Below the pieces are notes generated by a model. It was not told the origin of the DNA. It was given only the letters and a program-made list of their open reading frames with translations, and made no database searches. A DNA stretch of 64,000 nucleotides from Lunularia cruciata (taxonomy: Eukaryota > Streptophyta > Marchantiopsida > Lunulariales > Lunulariaceae): the NCBI GenBank assembly GCA_948567375.1, contig OX419758.1, positions 41,359,001 through 41,423,000 of the forward strand. The letters run 5' to 3'. Below, one piece after another: positions 46,536-57,188 of this stretch (within the stretch, counting starts at the first letter, position 1; every line of letters begins with the position of its first letter). The translations under genes were made by a program, and so were the position numbers.

Positions 46536-47280
46536 TTTAATATTCCGAGGATATGAGACCTGAGAAGAAACACACCATGAGAAACACACGATTTCACAAT
46601 GAAACCTCCGATGCCCCAAAGGAGCACCTTCTCTTTATTATATAGACAAAGAGGATCTCTTCCAAGGAAGCTCCACCCTAGGATTAGGCACATTGATAGG
46701 TGACATGTCAGCAAGCTCCACCCTTGGTTTACTTACTTGGATGGATGACATGTTGGTCTTGGTCCTATCTGGTCCTATTTGACCAGAGGGAATCTTTTAG
46801 GGAATCTTCCTATAGGAATCTCAAAATTACGTGGGTGAGGTATTGTTGGAAAGCTCTTGAAAAGACAAAGCAAGGGAAGGGAATGTCAACCTTCCCTCTC
46901 TTGGCGGGAGGGGGTAAGTAGCACATTTTTGAGACCTAATTCATCCGTTTAGGCCTTCAAAATTGAGTTCAAAGATTTCAGGCATATTTTGGTTCCTACT
47001 CTATTAGTAGAAGTCCACTTTTGGTGATATCTCTTTCTGATCTATTCAGTCCATCATGTGTAACTTCCAGATGTTACCAAACCAATTTTCACCTTTAAAT
47101 CATATGTCTAACTATTGATTCTAAGGTTTTCAAGCCTATTTTGGTTTTTGCACTATTAGTAGAAATACCTTTTTGTGATACTTCTCTCTGATCTATTTTG
47201 ACCATCATGTATACCATCATTCCCAATGTTACCAAACCAAATTTCACATCTAGATTATATGGCTAGCTCTTGGTATTACA
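46536..47280 (-). repeat. Element B 3' LTR
   Basis: In element sense it begins TGTAATACCAAGAGCTAGCC and ends near ATATTAAA, a decayed form of GTATTACA. On the minus strand it contains the TATATAATAAAG promoter/polyadenylation block shared by all members of this LTR family. Confidence 0.92.
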
Positions 47281-47294
47281 ACCTCCCTCCTTTT
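47281..47294 (-). other. Element B polypurine tract
   Basis: Minus-strand AAAAGGAGGGAGGT directly precedes the 3' LTR. Element C has the matching AAAAGGAAGGAG. Confidence 0.8.
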
Positions 47295-47329
47295 AAGACG
47301 TAACATCCTCATTGTGCAATTGTTGTTCA

Positions 47330-48832
47330 AATGCTTGCACCAACATCGGTGCATTTGTCAAATTGGCAACAAGCTCCTAGGTTGCTTCATAGAGGGGGTA
47401 ACCTTTCCACTTGTGGATTGCGAGTACCACGTATGCATTTTTGGAGAATACGCTCCACTTCATATTCCTTCATGCCATCAATGAGTGTTAGACAAGGTCA
47501 AATGTCTTGTGTGGAAGGACAAGGGTCGATTGGGGAGTAAATCTGCATAGTAGGGAAACATGGAACACTAGATGGATCTTCATGTGTGGTGGTAGCTCGA
47601 GGTGATAGGCCACAATGCCAACTCAATGAAGAATAGAAAAAGACCTAATAAAATGGGGTCTAAGCTTATGAGGGCCAACAAGTGCAAGGTTGGTTGTAGA
47701 TAGCCACACTTGATCCCCAACATTGAACACCATGTGCCTACGGTGTGCATCAACATATTGCTTCTATCAATTTTGTGCAATCTGCAATCTACAATCTGCA
47801 ATCTGTGCTTGGCACGCTCCACACCTTGTTGGATTCTAGAAAAAAATATGTTGACTGCATCGACCTTGGTAGCCACCAAACGGATCTTCATCAAGCTAGA
47901 AGGTGTCAAGGGATGCTCACTATACATGAGGAAGAATGGAGTGACATGGGTGGATGCATTCACCAAATTATTGTAAGCAAATTCCACCAATAAGAGTAGG
48001 GTGTTCCACCTCTCTTGCTCCTCTAAGGTGAAGCCGTATAGCATGTCTTCAATAGTGCAATTAGCACACTCTGTTTTTCCATTTCTTTGGGAGTGGTAAT
48101 TTGTGGACATGGCCAACTTGGTTTTGAAAAACCAAAAGAGTGTTTTCCAAAACAAATTGGTGAATTGAGTGCCTCTATCAGTGATGAGTACTCAAGACAA
48201 GCCATGGTGAGAGAAGATTGCATCTAAGTATAATTGAGCTAGTTGCAGAGCGATAACATCTTTGGTGGTAGGGCGTACATGAATCATTTTGTTGAACTGG
48301 TCCACAAAGACAAGATGGAGTCAAACCTTGAGGTGGTCTTGGGTAATTCACACACAAGATCTATACTCACTTGTTCCTAATGTTGTGTAGGAGTGGAGAG
48401 AAGTTGAAGGAGCCTTGCATGAGCTTGATTAGAAGCTTTGTTCTGTTGGCAGAGTAGGCAACTACAGACATAGTCCATCACACCATTGCTCATCTTGGGC
48501 CAATAGTAATGGTATTGGACTACATCCAAGGTCTTGTCCACTCCAATATGACATGCAATGGCCAAATCATGACATTTTTCTGGAATAGTAGTGCATAATT
48601 TTAGGACATTTGGGATCCATAATTTGCCATCATAAAAGGTGAGTCCTTGGGTGTTGGTGACGCTTTTGGATGATTGCACTCCTAGAATTTGTGGATCAGT
48701 TTTTGTAACAACCAGAATCTTTGGCCAAAATTCAAGGTTAATCTTATCCTCTACCACCAAATTTTTTGCCATTGGCATGCGGGTGAATGCATCTACAAGT
48801 TGCTTTTTACCTTCCACATAGGTGATTGTCAT
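47330..48832 (-). pseudogene. Element B integrase with chromodomain, broken
   Basis: Minus strand: the open stretch 48377-48832 covers the end of RNase H and the integrase zinc-binding region (H-D-L-A-I-A-C-H, then C-S-C-L-L-C-Q-Q-N-K). After a frame change, 47580-48155 covers the later core (S-T-N-Y-H-S-Q-R-N-G-K-T-E, normally S-T-A-Y-H-P-Q-x-D-G-Q-T-E), which holds the catalytic Glu region. The chromodomain trace (K-E-Y-E-V-E-R-I-L, then W-K-G-Y-P-L-Y-E-A) lies around 47.49-47.38 kb. Frames are split by at least two shifts. Confidence 0.88.
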
Positions 48833-48859
48833 GTTGAAGCATTGTTGCCACTTTGCCCA

Positions 48860-49400
48860 TCAAATTTGGCAATGAAATAGATCTTTCTGCGTCTCAAGGT
48901 AGACTAGAGGTTTGTGGTCTGTCTCTACTACAAATACCTTCTTGTCTAGATAGTGCTTCCAATGCTTGGTTGCAAAGACAATGGCGAGCTCTTCTTGTTC
49001 TGTGGTGTGATAGTTGTGCTCTGTCGGTAAGAGCTTTTGAGAGAAATATGCAATTGGGTGCCATCTATCATGCCACTCTTGTTGTAGGACTGCTCCTATT
49101 GCTATGCCTGATGCATCTATAGCCAACTTGATTTGACGTTTTGGGTCAAACCAATTCAAGATTGGCGCATGTAGCAAGGTGGCTTTCAATTCTTGGGTCA
49201 TACCACTTCAAGATTGGTGCATGTAGTAAGGCAGCTTTCAATTCTTGAAAGGAAAACTCTTGTGTGGTTCCCCATGTCCAGTTCTTCTCCTTGCCAAGTA
49301 GTGTCATTAAAGGTTGTGCAACCTTGGAGAAATCCTTGACAAATCAGTGATAGAATCATATGAACCCCAAGAAGGTCTTGAGTTGAGTCTGATCTTTTGG
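48860..49400 (-). pseudogene. Element B RNase H region
   Basis: The open stretch 48860-49201 on the minus strand reads L-A-I-D-A-S-G-I-A-I-G-A-V-L-Q-Q-E, then F-S-Q-K-L, T-E-Q-E-E-L-A and F-V-V-E-T-D-H-K-P-L. This is a well-preserved retroviral-type RNase H with catalytic D-A-S, E-L-A and T-D-H positions all visible. A 52-bp tandem duplication at its start shifts the frame relative to RT. Confidence 0.88.
49143..49246. repeat. 52-bp imperfect tandem duplication inside element B pol
   Basis: Units begin GGGTCAAACCA (49143) and GGGTCATACCA (49195) and share CAAGATTGG-GCATGTAG. A length of 52 is not a multiple of three and breaks the polyprotein. Confidence 0.85.
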
Positions 49401-50183
49401 GGCATGCCATTGTTGAATGATCTCTATTTTATCTATCAATACTTGAATACCGTCTACACTTACTCTATGCCCTAAGTAGTCTAATTCAGACTTGCCAAAC
49501 TCACACTTTGAGAGTTTGGCATACAATCAATTCTATCTTAAAATCTGGAAGGCTTCTCGTAGATACTGTTTGTGTTCTGTCATTGTGCTACTATATATTA
49601 AGATATCATTTAGGAAGACAATAATAGACTTATTCAAATATGGACAAAACATGTCATTCATTAGACTCATGAAAGTGACCGGTGCATTAGTGAGGCCAAA
49701 AGGCATCACGAGATACTTGAAGTGGCCATACTTGGTTCAAAAGGCAGTTTTGTACACATCTTCCTTTGCAATTTGGATTTAATTGTAACTACTCCGCAAG
49801 TCCAATTTGGTGAAGTGTTTTGCTCCATTGAGTTGATCAAACAGTTCATCCATGCAAGGTAAGGGGTATTTGTTCTTCACTATTTTCTGATTGAGACCCT
49901 GATAGTCGATGCACATGCACATTATACCGTCCTTCTTCTTCACAAACAAGATAGGAGCTCCATATGGTGATACGTTGGGTTGGATGAACCCTTTCTATAG
50001 CATATCCTCAATTTGATTCTTACACTCCTCTAACTCATGAGATGATAGGCAATATGAGGCCTTACAAGGAGGTGTCTTTCTCGAGAGTGTCTCAATTTTA
50101 TGATCTACCTTCCTTTTTGGTGGTAATCCTACAGGTAGATCATCGGGAAAGACATCTTGAAACTCATTTACCATATCCTTCAA
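49400..50183 (-). pseudogene. Element B reverse transcriptase, catalytic Asp changed to Asn
   Basis: The minus strand starts with F-Q-D-V-F-P-D-D-L-P-V-G-L-P-P (50183 downwards), the usual entry to Ty3/gypsy RT. It continues [13 protein letters not shown] (about 49.95 kb) and L-F-D-Q-L-N-G-A then K-L-D-L-R-S (about 49.83 kb). The active-site block reads F-L-N-D-I-L-I-Y-S (about 49.61 kb). The family has F-x-D-D there, so the first of the paired metal-binding aspartates is lost (GAT to AAT). Element A retains F-L-D-D. Several stops are present as well. Confidence 0.88.
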
Positions 50184-50229
50184 TTTCTCAAGAATTTTTC
50201 CATCAAGTTGTGCACTCTAGACTTCTCTT

Positions 50230-50640
50230 ATTAGACCCATGAAATATCAATAGTCTTATAGATAGCTATTGTACTTATGACATAGAGAGGCAATTCTTGC
50301 TTGTGTGATTTTTCTTTAAACCCATTGATCAACCATTTATGGTTTCTCACTATTTTCTTCCTCCAATCTACCATAGGGTTGTAATGCTCCATCCATGGCA
50401 TGCCTAAGATTGCATCATAACAAGCTAATTGTATCACTCGCCACTCAATTGCTTCTTGATATTCTCCTATAGAGAGTGTTACCTATCTAGGTAATGATTC
50501 AAATTTTTTTTGTTTGCCCGTTAGGTAGCTCTACTTCTTTGCTCTCATTTCTCTCTAGATCCATTCCCAATCTTATTGCAACAGAGCAAGACAAGAAATT
50601 CTCTATTCCTCCCAGATCTATTAATACTCTCACTTGATTG
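50230..50640 (-). pseudogene. Element B aspartic protease, degraded
   Basis: The minus strand shows V-L-I-D-L-G-G-I-E-N-F-L-S near 50.61 kb, where functional retropepsins have D-S/T-G. The C-terminal block D-A-I-L-G-M-P-W-M-E-H-Y-N-P follows (50231-50437). The catalytic Ser/Thr next to the Asp is missing, so cleavage activity is not expected. Confidence 0.8.
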
Positions 50641-50849
50641 CCTTCTAGGACTCCATTCACAATAATCAATTGTGAGGTTGCCTTTCAAGACCTTTGCGCT
50701 CTTATTTTCTTCCTTCCCTTGCTTTTCTACTTCCTTATTGAGCTAGTAAGGCCGCAAGGTACATTTACTGGTGATCTTTGTTTTCCGAAGTGATTTCCAC
50801 TACCTCCTCTTTAATGCGTCTCTCCATGTTGTTCAAAGATTGCTTGTAT

Positions 50850-52330
50850 GAAGGCCAAGGGCCTCTAGGGAGACGAGCACGATAGTTGGTAGATATGTGC
50901 CCAAGACGACCACAATTTTAACAATGTTGTTGTTCTCCTTGAGTTCCTCTCAAGTTCCTTTTCCTCGAGGGACTCCATCTCTCCATTTTTCTACCTGTCC
51001 CCACTCTCCTTGAAGCGGTTGTGCTCTTTGGTCTTGAAACCAAAGGTTGTCCAGTTCTATCGGTATTGGTCCACCCATGTGTGGCATTTTTGCCTGATAA
51101 TGTTGAGGTGGAAGTACTCCTTCACCTCTACCCAATGCCCATACTATTCTTTGCACACAAGCAATGGCTTCAAATACCACGCAAGGGTTTTTGGCAAATT
51201 TTCTCCTTCAATCCTTGTTTGAAATTGTCAAGAACCTCTACTGTACTCATGTCAATTATTGCAACTTGTAGATCCAAAAATGCCTCCATATACTCTTGTA
51301 CGTTGTTCTTGTATTTCAATCCCCATAGTTAGATCCGGGCTATCCATAGAATCCACCGATTGGAAATTCTTTAACAATCCTTCTTGCATTGTTGTCCATG
51401 TGACCTCTCTTCTCTCTACCAACATGGATCGTTCTATGTTGGCATCATACCATGTGATAGCTTTATTGGTCAAATACCCACATGCAAACACGCTTACAAC
51501 ATGCTTGATGATCTCTATTGAGAACAATCAAAAATATCTATTCATTCATGAGATCCAGTTCTCCACTACTCTCATCATACGCTGCTCCTTGTAAGGCTTG
51601 ATGTTGCATGTCTTCTTCATCCGGAATAGCAATGTGGCTTCATTGTTGACCGGGTTCGTAGGCATGGGTGCCTCTCCAAGTACTTTGATCGTATGTATTG
51701 GGTTTTGAGATGGCTCTTCTTCTTGCATTGCTTGATCATTCTTGAGGGCCTACACTTGACCTTATAATGCTTCCATGGTCATCTTAATCTCTCAAAATTT
51801 GTTCAACATCCCTTGTATACCTTGTACCAACTTCCGCAACTATGGGTCCATAGTTCTTGTAACACTCAATTGCTATTGTCTACTTCAATAGAGAGTTAAT
51901 ATGATCACCCTGGAGTGCGCATAAACTATTGGAACTACCATTGGGACCTTCAAAGCTACCACTCGTTGATAATATTCCTCACCAAAATTCTTGACCATGA
52001 AATCTCTAACATCACTTTTGGTCTCACTACATAATGAATTTCTACTTGAGTGTTAAAAGGGAAAGGATTTGGGACATTCAAATTCATCACAACAAAATTT
52101 AGATTGTCAAATCCCACTCTATATCATACATCACTACAGGTAGAATCACTGGGTTTGGTAAATTCATCACTATATCCATGAACTCTGCTCTGAAGTGAAA
52201 AACTAGATACACTCTCACTTGCTCATGTTGAATGTACATAATCTTGATGTGGAATGGATTCAAGAATGGAAAGTGAGGTGCTAGATATTGTCCTCCTGGA
52301 GCCTCCATTCCATCCTCCCTTTAGCACTCC
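50850..52330 (-). pseudogene. Element B gag, degraded
   Basis: A start-like M-E-A-P-G-G lies at 52308. The capsid signature A-I-T-W-Y-D-A-N then T-W-T-T-M-Q-E-G-L-L-K-N-F lies in 51252-51527. A broken zinc knuckle (C-stop-N-C-G-R-L-G-H-I-S-T-N-Y, last Cys replaced) lies at about 50.93-50.89 kb. Multiple frameshifts. Confidence 0.8.
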
Positions 52331-52433
52331 TAATCTACTAATTACACCATGATGTCTCTCTTCAAAATTACTTAGTCTCAATAGCCCATATTCTTCCAAT
52401 AGGGGTGATTTGCTCTCTTAGATGACAACACTT

Positions 52434-52445
52434 GCTCTGATACCA
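52434..52445 (-). other. Element B primer-binding site (tRNA-iMet)
   Basis: Minus-strand TGGTATCAGAGC sits one base inside the 5' LTR. It is the standard plant retrotransposon complement to the 3' end of initiator tRNA-Met, and it fixes the element's orientation. Confidence 0.93.
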
Positions 52446-52446
52446 T

Positions 52447-53192
52447 TGTAATACTCTAAGGATATGAGACCTGAGAAGAAACACACCATGAGAAACACAC
52501 AATTTCACACTGAAACCTCCGATGCTCCAAAGGAGCACCTTCTCTTTATTATATAGACGAAGAGGATCTCCTTCAAGGAAGCTCCATCCTAGGATTAGGC
52601 ACACTGATAGGTGACATGTCAGCAAGCTCCACCCTTGGATTACTTACTTGGATGGGTGGCATGTTGGTCATGGTCCTATCTGGTTGGTTAAACAAGCTTT
52701 GATTAGAGGGAATCTTCCTATAGGAATCTTAGAATCACATGGATGAGGTACCATTAGAAAGCTCTCAACAAGACAAAGCAAGGAAGAGGGAAGGCCAACC
52801 TTTCCTCTATTAGAACAAGGGATTACTTGCATATATTTGAGGCCTAATTCATCCGTTTAGGCCTCCAAAATTGCATTCAAAGATTTCAAGCATATTTTGG
52901 TTCCTACTCTATTAGTAGAAGTCCACTTTTGGTGATACCTCTTTTTGATCTTTCAGTCCATCATGTGTAACATCCTTCCAAATGTTACCAAACCAATTTT
53001 CACCTTTAAATCATATGTCTAGCTATTAGTTCTAAGGTTTTCAAGTCTATTTTGGTTTATGCCTTATCCATAGAAGTACCTTTTTGATGATACTTCTCTT
53101 TGATCTATTTTGACCATCATGTGTAACATCATTCCAAATGTTACCAAACCAAATTTCACATCTAGATCATATGGCCAGTTATTGGTATTGCA
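52447..53192 (-). repeat. Element B 5' LTR
   Basis: 746 bp; in element sense it starts TGCAATACC (from TGTAATACC) and ends GTATTACA. The copy is colinear with 46536-47280 along its whole length. Confidence 0.93.
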
Positions 53193-54239
53193 AAGGTGGA
53201 GCCACATGAGCATAATAATGGATGAACCATTAGTAAAAAACTAGCCAATCCATTAAATGCCCATACTTTTGTAGCATCCTTTGGAGTAGACCAATGAGTA
53301 GTGGCCTTGATTTTCTCCTCTTTGATCTTGATCCCCTCAGAGATCTTGTGATCCAAGAAGGTAACTTCCTTTTGCCAAAAGGTACACTTTGACTTCTTAT
53401 AGTACAAATTTCCATTGTCGTAGTCATCTTAGGACTTCTTGCCCATGATTCATGTGTTTTGCCTCTGTCTTGCTATAGATTAAAATATCATCCAAGAACA
53501 CCACCACATACCCATCCAATAGTCCATCAAACACTTGGTGGATCTGATCCATGAAGATTGTTGGAGCATTAATGAGCCCGAAAGTTAGAACTCTCCACTC
53601 AAAATGCCCATACCTTGTATGAAAGGTAGTCTTTTGCACATCCTCCCTATTAATGGAGATTTGCCAATAGCCGCTTCAAAGATCCAACTTAGAAAATTAT
53701 TGTGCTCCACTCAATTGATCAAGCAAGTCATTGATCCAAGGCAAAGCATATGCATTCTTCACTATTTGCTTATTGAGCCTACGATAATCAATACAAAAAC
53801 AAAGTCCTCCATCCTTCTTGGGAATGAATAATACTGGTGCTCCCCAAGGAGAGGTGTTATATCATATGAAGTCCTTCTCCAACAACTCCATATGTGTTGT
53901 TTGCAATTCCTCTAACTCCTTTGGTGAGAGCCAGATAGATTGGTCTACTCACTGGAGTACTCCTTGGCAATAACTCAATTTTGCACGATCAAAGGGTAAT
54001 CCCTTTGGTAGATCATCCGGAAACACATCTGAAAACTCCTAAACTATGTAATCAACCATTGCTTGATGAAGCTCTTGGCACTCCTCAGATTGTCCTTGTG
54101 CAATCGGCTTGATCCACACCACAAAAACGTACTTCTCTTCCTCCAAAGCTTGCTCTATGGCTGCTTCACTAATAAACTTCCCATCTAGGGACTTATCTTT
54201 CTTCAAAGCTTGCCCCATGGCTACTTTCTTGGGACTCAT
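53193..54239 (-). pseudogene. Element A reverse transcriptase (upstream of the B insertion)
   Basis: The open stretch 53424-53639 (minus) reads Y-G-H-F-E-W-R-V-L-T-F-G-L-I-N-A-P-T and F-L-D-D-I-L-I-Y-S-K, so the RT active site is intact. Next come K-S-K-C-T-F-W and F-L-D-H-K-I-S (53162-53407). The domain is cut at G-L-A/P-P-L by element B, and after a frameshift its continuation is at 46535. 54039-54239 encodes a Glu/Lys-rich linker before RT. Confidence 0.88.
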
Positions 54240-54288
54240 CTTACTTCAAGGCTTGCTCTATGGCTACATTCTTGACCAACTTTCTATC

Positions 54289-54747
54289 CTAGGAATGACC
54301 ATTGTTAGGTGTCTTACTCAGAGGTGCCAAACAACCTAAACAAAAATTCCTACCTTGGTGTTGTACTTGAATTTGTTGGAAGGTCCATTCAAATTGAACC
54401 TTATGATGTTCAAGCCAAGGTAGTCCTAGAATGGCATTATAGTGTAGAGGTGCCACTACAAACCTCATATACTCTGAATACTCCTTCCCAATCTTGAAGG
54501 TAACAGGATGTAAGGTATGAAATGCATAACCCTTTCTACCATCCGCCATCATCAATCTACTACCAATTATTGGCTTGATAAGAATACCCAACTCTTTTAC
54601 TATTTGCATAGACATGCAATTCTTTGAACTTCCAAAATCAACCAAAATCCTACAACCCCAATTATATATTATATCTTGCAAGTGAAGCAAACTTGTATAG
54701 GTTGAGCCTTTAATCTCATTGGAACAAGCTCCCAATAGGTGGCTCAA
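54289..54747 (-). pseudogene. Element A aspartic protease, active site D-F-G
   Basis: This 152-codon open stretch carries R-I-L-V-D-F-G-S-S-K-N-C-M (family: D-S/T-G-S-S), V-A-P-L-H-Y-N-A-I-L-G-L-P-W-L-E-H-H and a C-terminal tail. The Ser to Phe change (TCT to TTT type) removes a catalytic-triad residue, although the rest of the fold looks whole. Confidence 0.85.
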
Positions 54748-54779
54748 AATCTCCTATTGGGACTCCTCATTTCCCTGAC

Positions 54780-55790
54780 CATTCCGCTCCACAAACTCCA
54801 TTTGGGCAACTTGTTGAGGTCGCACATTCTTGAGTAGACATTCAGCAATGCATTGTCCCAATTGGCAATAATAAAAACAAGCACTATTTTGTCACAATTT
54901 CTCTCTATTTACAGTGCCAAGTAGTCTCCATTAAATGGCATCAATCTCCATTGGTGTTGGCTCTTCCACTCGTGTGTAGTGTATGGGTAGGTTCTGTGGA
55001 GGTTGAGGTCAAGACCAAGTTGTTGCAACCAAGGAATCAAAACTTTAAGCCAATTGCATGGCTTCCTCCAAGTGTTGTGGTTCTTGCATGGTTACCTCTA
55101 ATTTGGTTCTTGACTTCAAGCCCCTCACAAATCAATCTAGAGCTTCACCTTCCAATATACCTAGAATTTGCATGATGGTGTTTTGGAATTCGCATGATGG
55201 TGTTCTGGAATTTGCATGATGGTGTTCTGGAATTGCATGATGTAACTTCTTACAAAGCCAATTTGTTTCAACTTTACCAACCTATCTCGTGCAGCTTGTG
55301 TGGCATTTATAGCTTGGAACCAACTAATTATTGCACTCTTGAATACTACCTAAGTCAAAATTGGTGCAACAATTTGTCGTTCAACTTGCTCCACTCGGAA
55401 TCTCCACCATAGCTTTGCTACGGCATCCAATTGGCTAGAAGCCAAGAGAATCTATTTTTTCTCATCTTGCAGATTGGTAGCTTCAAAATAACATTCACAA
55501 TCAAACACAAAATTCTCCATTGCACCCGAGAGATTCTTGACTTCAAATACCTTGGGGGTTTAGGGAATCAAATTTGATCTTCTCCTTCTCAAATTGGTAC
55601 TCTCTCTATGTGCTCTTGTAGTCAAAGATCTAGTTCATCCAACAATCGAGTAAGATGCTCAATTTGTTAATGCATAGCAAGGATAACATTAGTCATTGCC
55701 GCCATGGTTGCTACTCTATCATGCCACCCCTAATCTATCTAATTTATTAACACATAGGAGTAGCACATCCACCATTCTCTATAAGTTACA
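54780..55790 (-). pseudogene. Element A gag, degraded
   Basis: The minus strand shows a capsid trace (A-V-A-K-L-W-W-R-F-R, R-D-R-L-V-K-L-K-Q) around 55.42-55.27 kb. A damaged zinc knuckle (C-F-Y-Y-C-Q-L-G-Q-C-I-A-E-C, His replaced) lies near 54.87 kb. A 22-bp repeat and several stops break it. Confidence 0.75.
55164..55247. repeat. 22-bp tandem repeat inside element A gag
   Basis: Units start at 55164, 55186, 55208 and (partial) 55230, each GAATTTGCATGATGGTGTTC or close to it. Twenty-two is not a multiple of three, so copy-number change shifts the gag frame. Confidence 0.88.
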
Positions 55791-55963
55791 ACCGGAAGCA
55801 CCAAGGGTTCCTCAGATATGGTGATCATATGCAAAAAATCTCATCCAAAGTGTGAGGTGATAAATTGTGTGAAACAATGCTTAGGTAGTACTTGGACACA
55901 AAAATCCCAATGGTTTGGTGGAAGTGGATTTGGTGGTCCATAAATTACATCCATCCCAATCTT

Positions 55964-55975
55964 GCTTTGACACCA
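55964..55975 (-). other. Element A primer-binding site (tRNA-iMet, mutated)
   Basis: Minus-strand TGGTGTCAAAGC, two transitions away from the tRNA-iMet complement TGGTATCAGAGC, is one base inside the 5' LTR. Confidence 0.85.
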
Positions 55976-56130
55976 ATGTAAAAGACCAAGACTGAGGAGA
56001 GAACTAGGAGAATGGAAACTCACATTGGGACACTTGAATGTGGGAAAACTCCAAATGCCTAGCATGAGCTTTGGCTTTGGTATTTATAAGTAACATACAA
56101 GGTTGTAATACCACAAGCTAGCCACCACAC

Positions 56131-56440
56131 ATGAAGATCCATCCAATGTTCCATGTTTCCCTACTATGTAGATATGCTTCCCGATCAGGCCAGGGTCATT
56201 CCACACAAGACATTCGACCTTGTCTGACACTCATTGATAGCACAGAAGAATATGAAGTGGAGCTTATTCTCCAAAAACACATGCGTGGTACTCGCTATCC
56301 GTGGGTGGACTATCTTGTATAATGGAAAGGTTACCCCCTCTATGAAGCAACATGGGAGCCCGCTGCCAATTTGACACATGCACCGGTGTTGGTGCAAGCA
56401 TTTGAGCAACAATTGCACAATAAGGACGTTGCGTCTTAAA
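56131..56440 (+). pseudogene. Element C integrase C-terminus and chromodomain
   Basis: It reads M-K-I-H-P-M-F-H-V-S-L-L, the end of many chromovirus integrases. Next is E-E-Y-E-V-E-L-I-L-Q then Y-P-W-V-D-Y-L-V, a TAA stop, and W-K-G-Y-P-L-Y-E-A-T-W-E-P, the chromodomain core. The single in-frame stop sits where most members have K or a similar residue. The domain would otherwise be complete, so it is the best-preserved chromodomain in the window. Confidence 0.88.
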
Positions 56441-56452
56441 AGGAAGGAGTTT

Positions 56453-57188
56453 TGTAATACCACAAGCTAGCCATATGATCTAGATGTGAAATTTGGTTTG
56501 GTAACATCTGTAATGATGGTCAAAATAGATCAGATAGAAGTATCACCAAAAGAGTACTTCTACTAATAGAGCAAAAACCAAAATAGACTTGAGAACCTTA
56601 GAACCAATAGCTAGACATATGATTTAAAGGTGAGAATTGGTTTGGTAACATCTGGAAGGATGTTACACATGATGAACTAAACAGATCAGAAAGAGGTATC
56701 ACCAAAAGGGGACTTCTACTAATAGAATAGGAACCAAAATATGCCTGAAATCTTTGAAGGCAATTTTAGAGGCTTAAACGGATGAATTAGGCCTCAAAAA
56801 TGTACAGATTCCCTCTCCTCCAATGGAGAAAGCCAAGGGGAGGCTGGCCTTCCCTCCCTCCTGGTTTGTCTTGTCAAGAGCTTTCCAATGTACCTTACTC
56901 ACATGATTCTTAGACTCCTATAGGAAGATTCCCTAAAAGATTCCCTCCGGTCAAAGCTTGTTTGATCAACCAGATAGGACCTAGACCAAAATTTCACCCA
57001 TCCAAGTAAGTAATCCAAGGGTGGAGCTTGAAGACATGTCATCTATCTGTGTGCCTAATCCTATGGTGGAGCTTCCTTGGAGGAGATCATCTTTGTCTAT
57101 ATAATAAAAAGAAGGTGCTCCTTTGGGGCACCGAATGTTGAGTGTGTAATCTATATTTTCTCTCTTCTCTTGTCCTTGGAGTATTACA
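56453..57188 (+). repeat. Element C 3' LTR (B family), intact length
   Basis: 736 bp, TGTAATACC ... GGAGTATTACA, with the inverted terminal 8-mer TGTAATAC/GTATTACA. TATATAATAAAAAG near 57098 serves as TATA box and polyadenylation block. Confidence 0.93.

Larger units (their letters stand above)
46536..53192 (-). mobile_element. Element B: Ty3/gypsy chromovirus nested in element A
   Basis: Two LTRs of about 745 bp (46536-47280 and 52447-53192) in the same direction flank about 5.2 kb of internal sequence. On the minus strand it carries a tRNA-iMet primer site, gag, protease, RT, RNase H, integrase, chromodomain and a polypurine tract. The flanks ATGGT (46531-46535) and AAGGT (53193-53197) are a 5-bp target duplication with one mismatch. 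It interrupts A's pol between the RT thumb region and RNase H, so it is younger than A. All reading frames are broken. In a 125-bp LTR comparison by eye about 6 bases differ, mostly transitions. Confidence 0.93.
56104..57188 (+). mobile_element. Element C: internally deleted Ty3/gypsy of the B family
   Basis: The plus-strand insertion is flanked by AAGGT (56099-56103) and AAGGC (57189-57193 region); the uninterrupted A LTR has AAAAGGCCC here. It consists of the first 20 bases of a B-type LTR (56104-56123), then directly the integrase C-terminus and chromodomain, a polypurine tract (AAAAGGAAGGAG), and a whole 3' LTR. The rest of the 5' LTR and all of gag, protease and RT are missing. At the joint, LTR AGCTAGCC meets internal AGCTACCACC, a short imperfect homology. 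Confidence 0.88.

Noticed and set aside
47710-47993. Plus-strand frames of 82-88 codons in element B
   Set aside because: Shadows of the integrase region, which reads on the minus strand.
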